DNA of 5,793 nucleotides. It comes from a bacterium. GTDB taxonomy: Bacteria > Verrucomicrobiota > Verrucomicrobiia > Opitutales > UBA953. The notes beneath the pieces were generated by a model, which saw only the letters and a program-made list of their open reading frames with translations, did not search any database and was not told the DNA's origin. Positions 5,188-5,793 of the stretch are shown here, piece by piece (the stretch's first letter is position 1; each line of letters starts with the position of its first letter). Where the stretch lies: NCBI GenBank assembly GCA_009926645.1, contig RFOO01000080.1, positions 1 through 5,793 on the forward strand, written 5' to 3'. The translations under genes and the position numbers were made by a program.

Positions 5188-5793
5188 TTAGGCGGTGGGG
5201 CCTTTTTGGCTTTCGTAGAAAGCGTTGATTTTTTGGGCGACGTCGCGGAAGCCAGAGTCGGCCATGTAAATAATTTTGTATTCTTCGATGGCTTCTTTGG
5301 TACGACCCATTTTTTCGAAGGCATTGCCTAGTTCGTAAATCACGTCTTTCTTCAAGTCGTTCATCATTTGCAGTTCACCCTTGGCGACATTGAACTGTTC
5401 GACCGCGAGGTCGAATTTACCGCTAGCCACAAAAGCTTTGCCGATGAGGAGAATCGCCGATTGGCGGTATTTAGGATTACGTTGGGCGTATTGTAATTGC
5501 TGAATCGATTCGTCCAGTCGGTTCGCAGCTAAGAGCAGTTTACCCAAGTCAAAACGATAGGCGTAATCGTTGGGGTAGCGTTCCACCAGTGTGGTGGCTG
5601 TTTGCAGGCGATAGGCATTCAGTTCCTGGGTTGCTTGTGTCAGTTGCGATTGCAGGGCAGTGTCGCTTGGGTTGGCGTTAACTTGAGTTTGAATTTGGCT
5701 AACGATTTTCTCTAAACGCTGAGTAATGAGGTCGAATTCTTGACGTTCTAAGGACGTGTCTTGTTGACCCAAGGTGGTGAGACGTCCGCGTTG
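5188..5793 (-). CDS. TPR-repeat protein, N-terminus beyond the window
   Basis: This frame is open from the right edge to TAA at 5190-5188. A TTG at 5772 could start a 194-residue protein, but the frame continues upstream without a stop, so the gene is probably longer and partial here. Numbering from that TTG, residues 8-65 are Gln-rich and coiled-coil-like. Three TPR units follow: about 69-100 (DLGKLLLAANRLDESIQQL), 103-136 (IGKAFVASGKFDLAVEQF) and 143-176 (ELGNAFEKMGRTKEAIEEY). TPRs form a helical scaffold that binds other proteins. The ending SGFRDVAQKINAFYESQKG is a typical TPR-protein tail. No signal peptide is visible in this portion. It lies 57 bp upstream of purA on the same strand, so the two may share a transcript, though the intervening hairpin may uncouple them. 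The partner is unknown. Confidence 0.82.
   Translation of the reverse strand, partial: QRGRLTTLGQQDTSLERQEFDLITQRLEKIVSQIQTQVNANPSDTALQSQLTQATQELNAYRLQTATTLVERYPNDYAYRFDLGKLLLAANRLDESIQQLQYAQRNPKYRQSAILLIGKAFVASGKFDLAVEQFNVAKGELQMMNDLKKDVIYELGNAFEKMGRTKEAIEEYKIIYMADSGFRDVAQKINAFYESQKGPTA

Overview
The window looks like an ordinary bacterial chromosome with one accessory stretch at its left end. The gene mix fits a member of the Verrucomicrobiota/Opitutae-type bacteria: an ORF6N protein, an SGNH hydrolase with a signal peptide, a CBS-domain MgtE, an unusually long PurA and a TPR protein, with few Shine-Dalgarno sequences and repeat-rich gaps carrying GTAG-type palindromes. This placement is an inference from style, not from a marker gene.

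Layout. Positions 74-613 (+) hold an intact, AT-rich ORF6N-domain gene with a perfect 37-bp palindrome inside its coding sequence. Positions 614-943 hold no gene but a mosaic of repeats: a half copy of a GTAG element, two copies of a 38-bp GTGGAC-rich unit, three GTGCAAA units, and a pair of inverted GTAG-headed hairpins arranged like a REPIN. Positions 983-1792 (+) encode a secreted SGNH/GDSL-type hydrolase. It converges, with an 8-bp gap, on a 108-residue protein of unknown function (1801-2127, -). That gene is divergent by 43 bp from an MgtE-type magnesium transporter gene (2171-3580, +), whose start region is bracketed by a 10-bp inverted repeat. mgtE converges, with a 2-bp gap, on a long and divergent purA (3583-5130, -). 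Upstream of purA on the same strand is a TPR protein gene (5188 to the right edge, -), cut by the window end; a strong hairpin lies in the 57-bp gap between them.

How they work together. The TPR gene and purA may be co-transcribed leftward, with the hairpin acting between them. The other genes look like independent units: purine nucleotide synthesis (PurA), Mg2+ uptake (MgtE) and a cell-envelope or extracellular esterase-like enzyme. No defence system, phage module, RNA gene or CRISPR array is visible. The most unusual signals are the REPIN-like element with a compensatory stem change, the coding palindrome in the ORF6N gene, and the PurA that keeps its catalytic residues but has lost a conserved arginine cluster.
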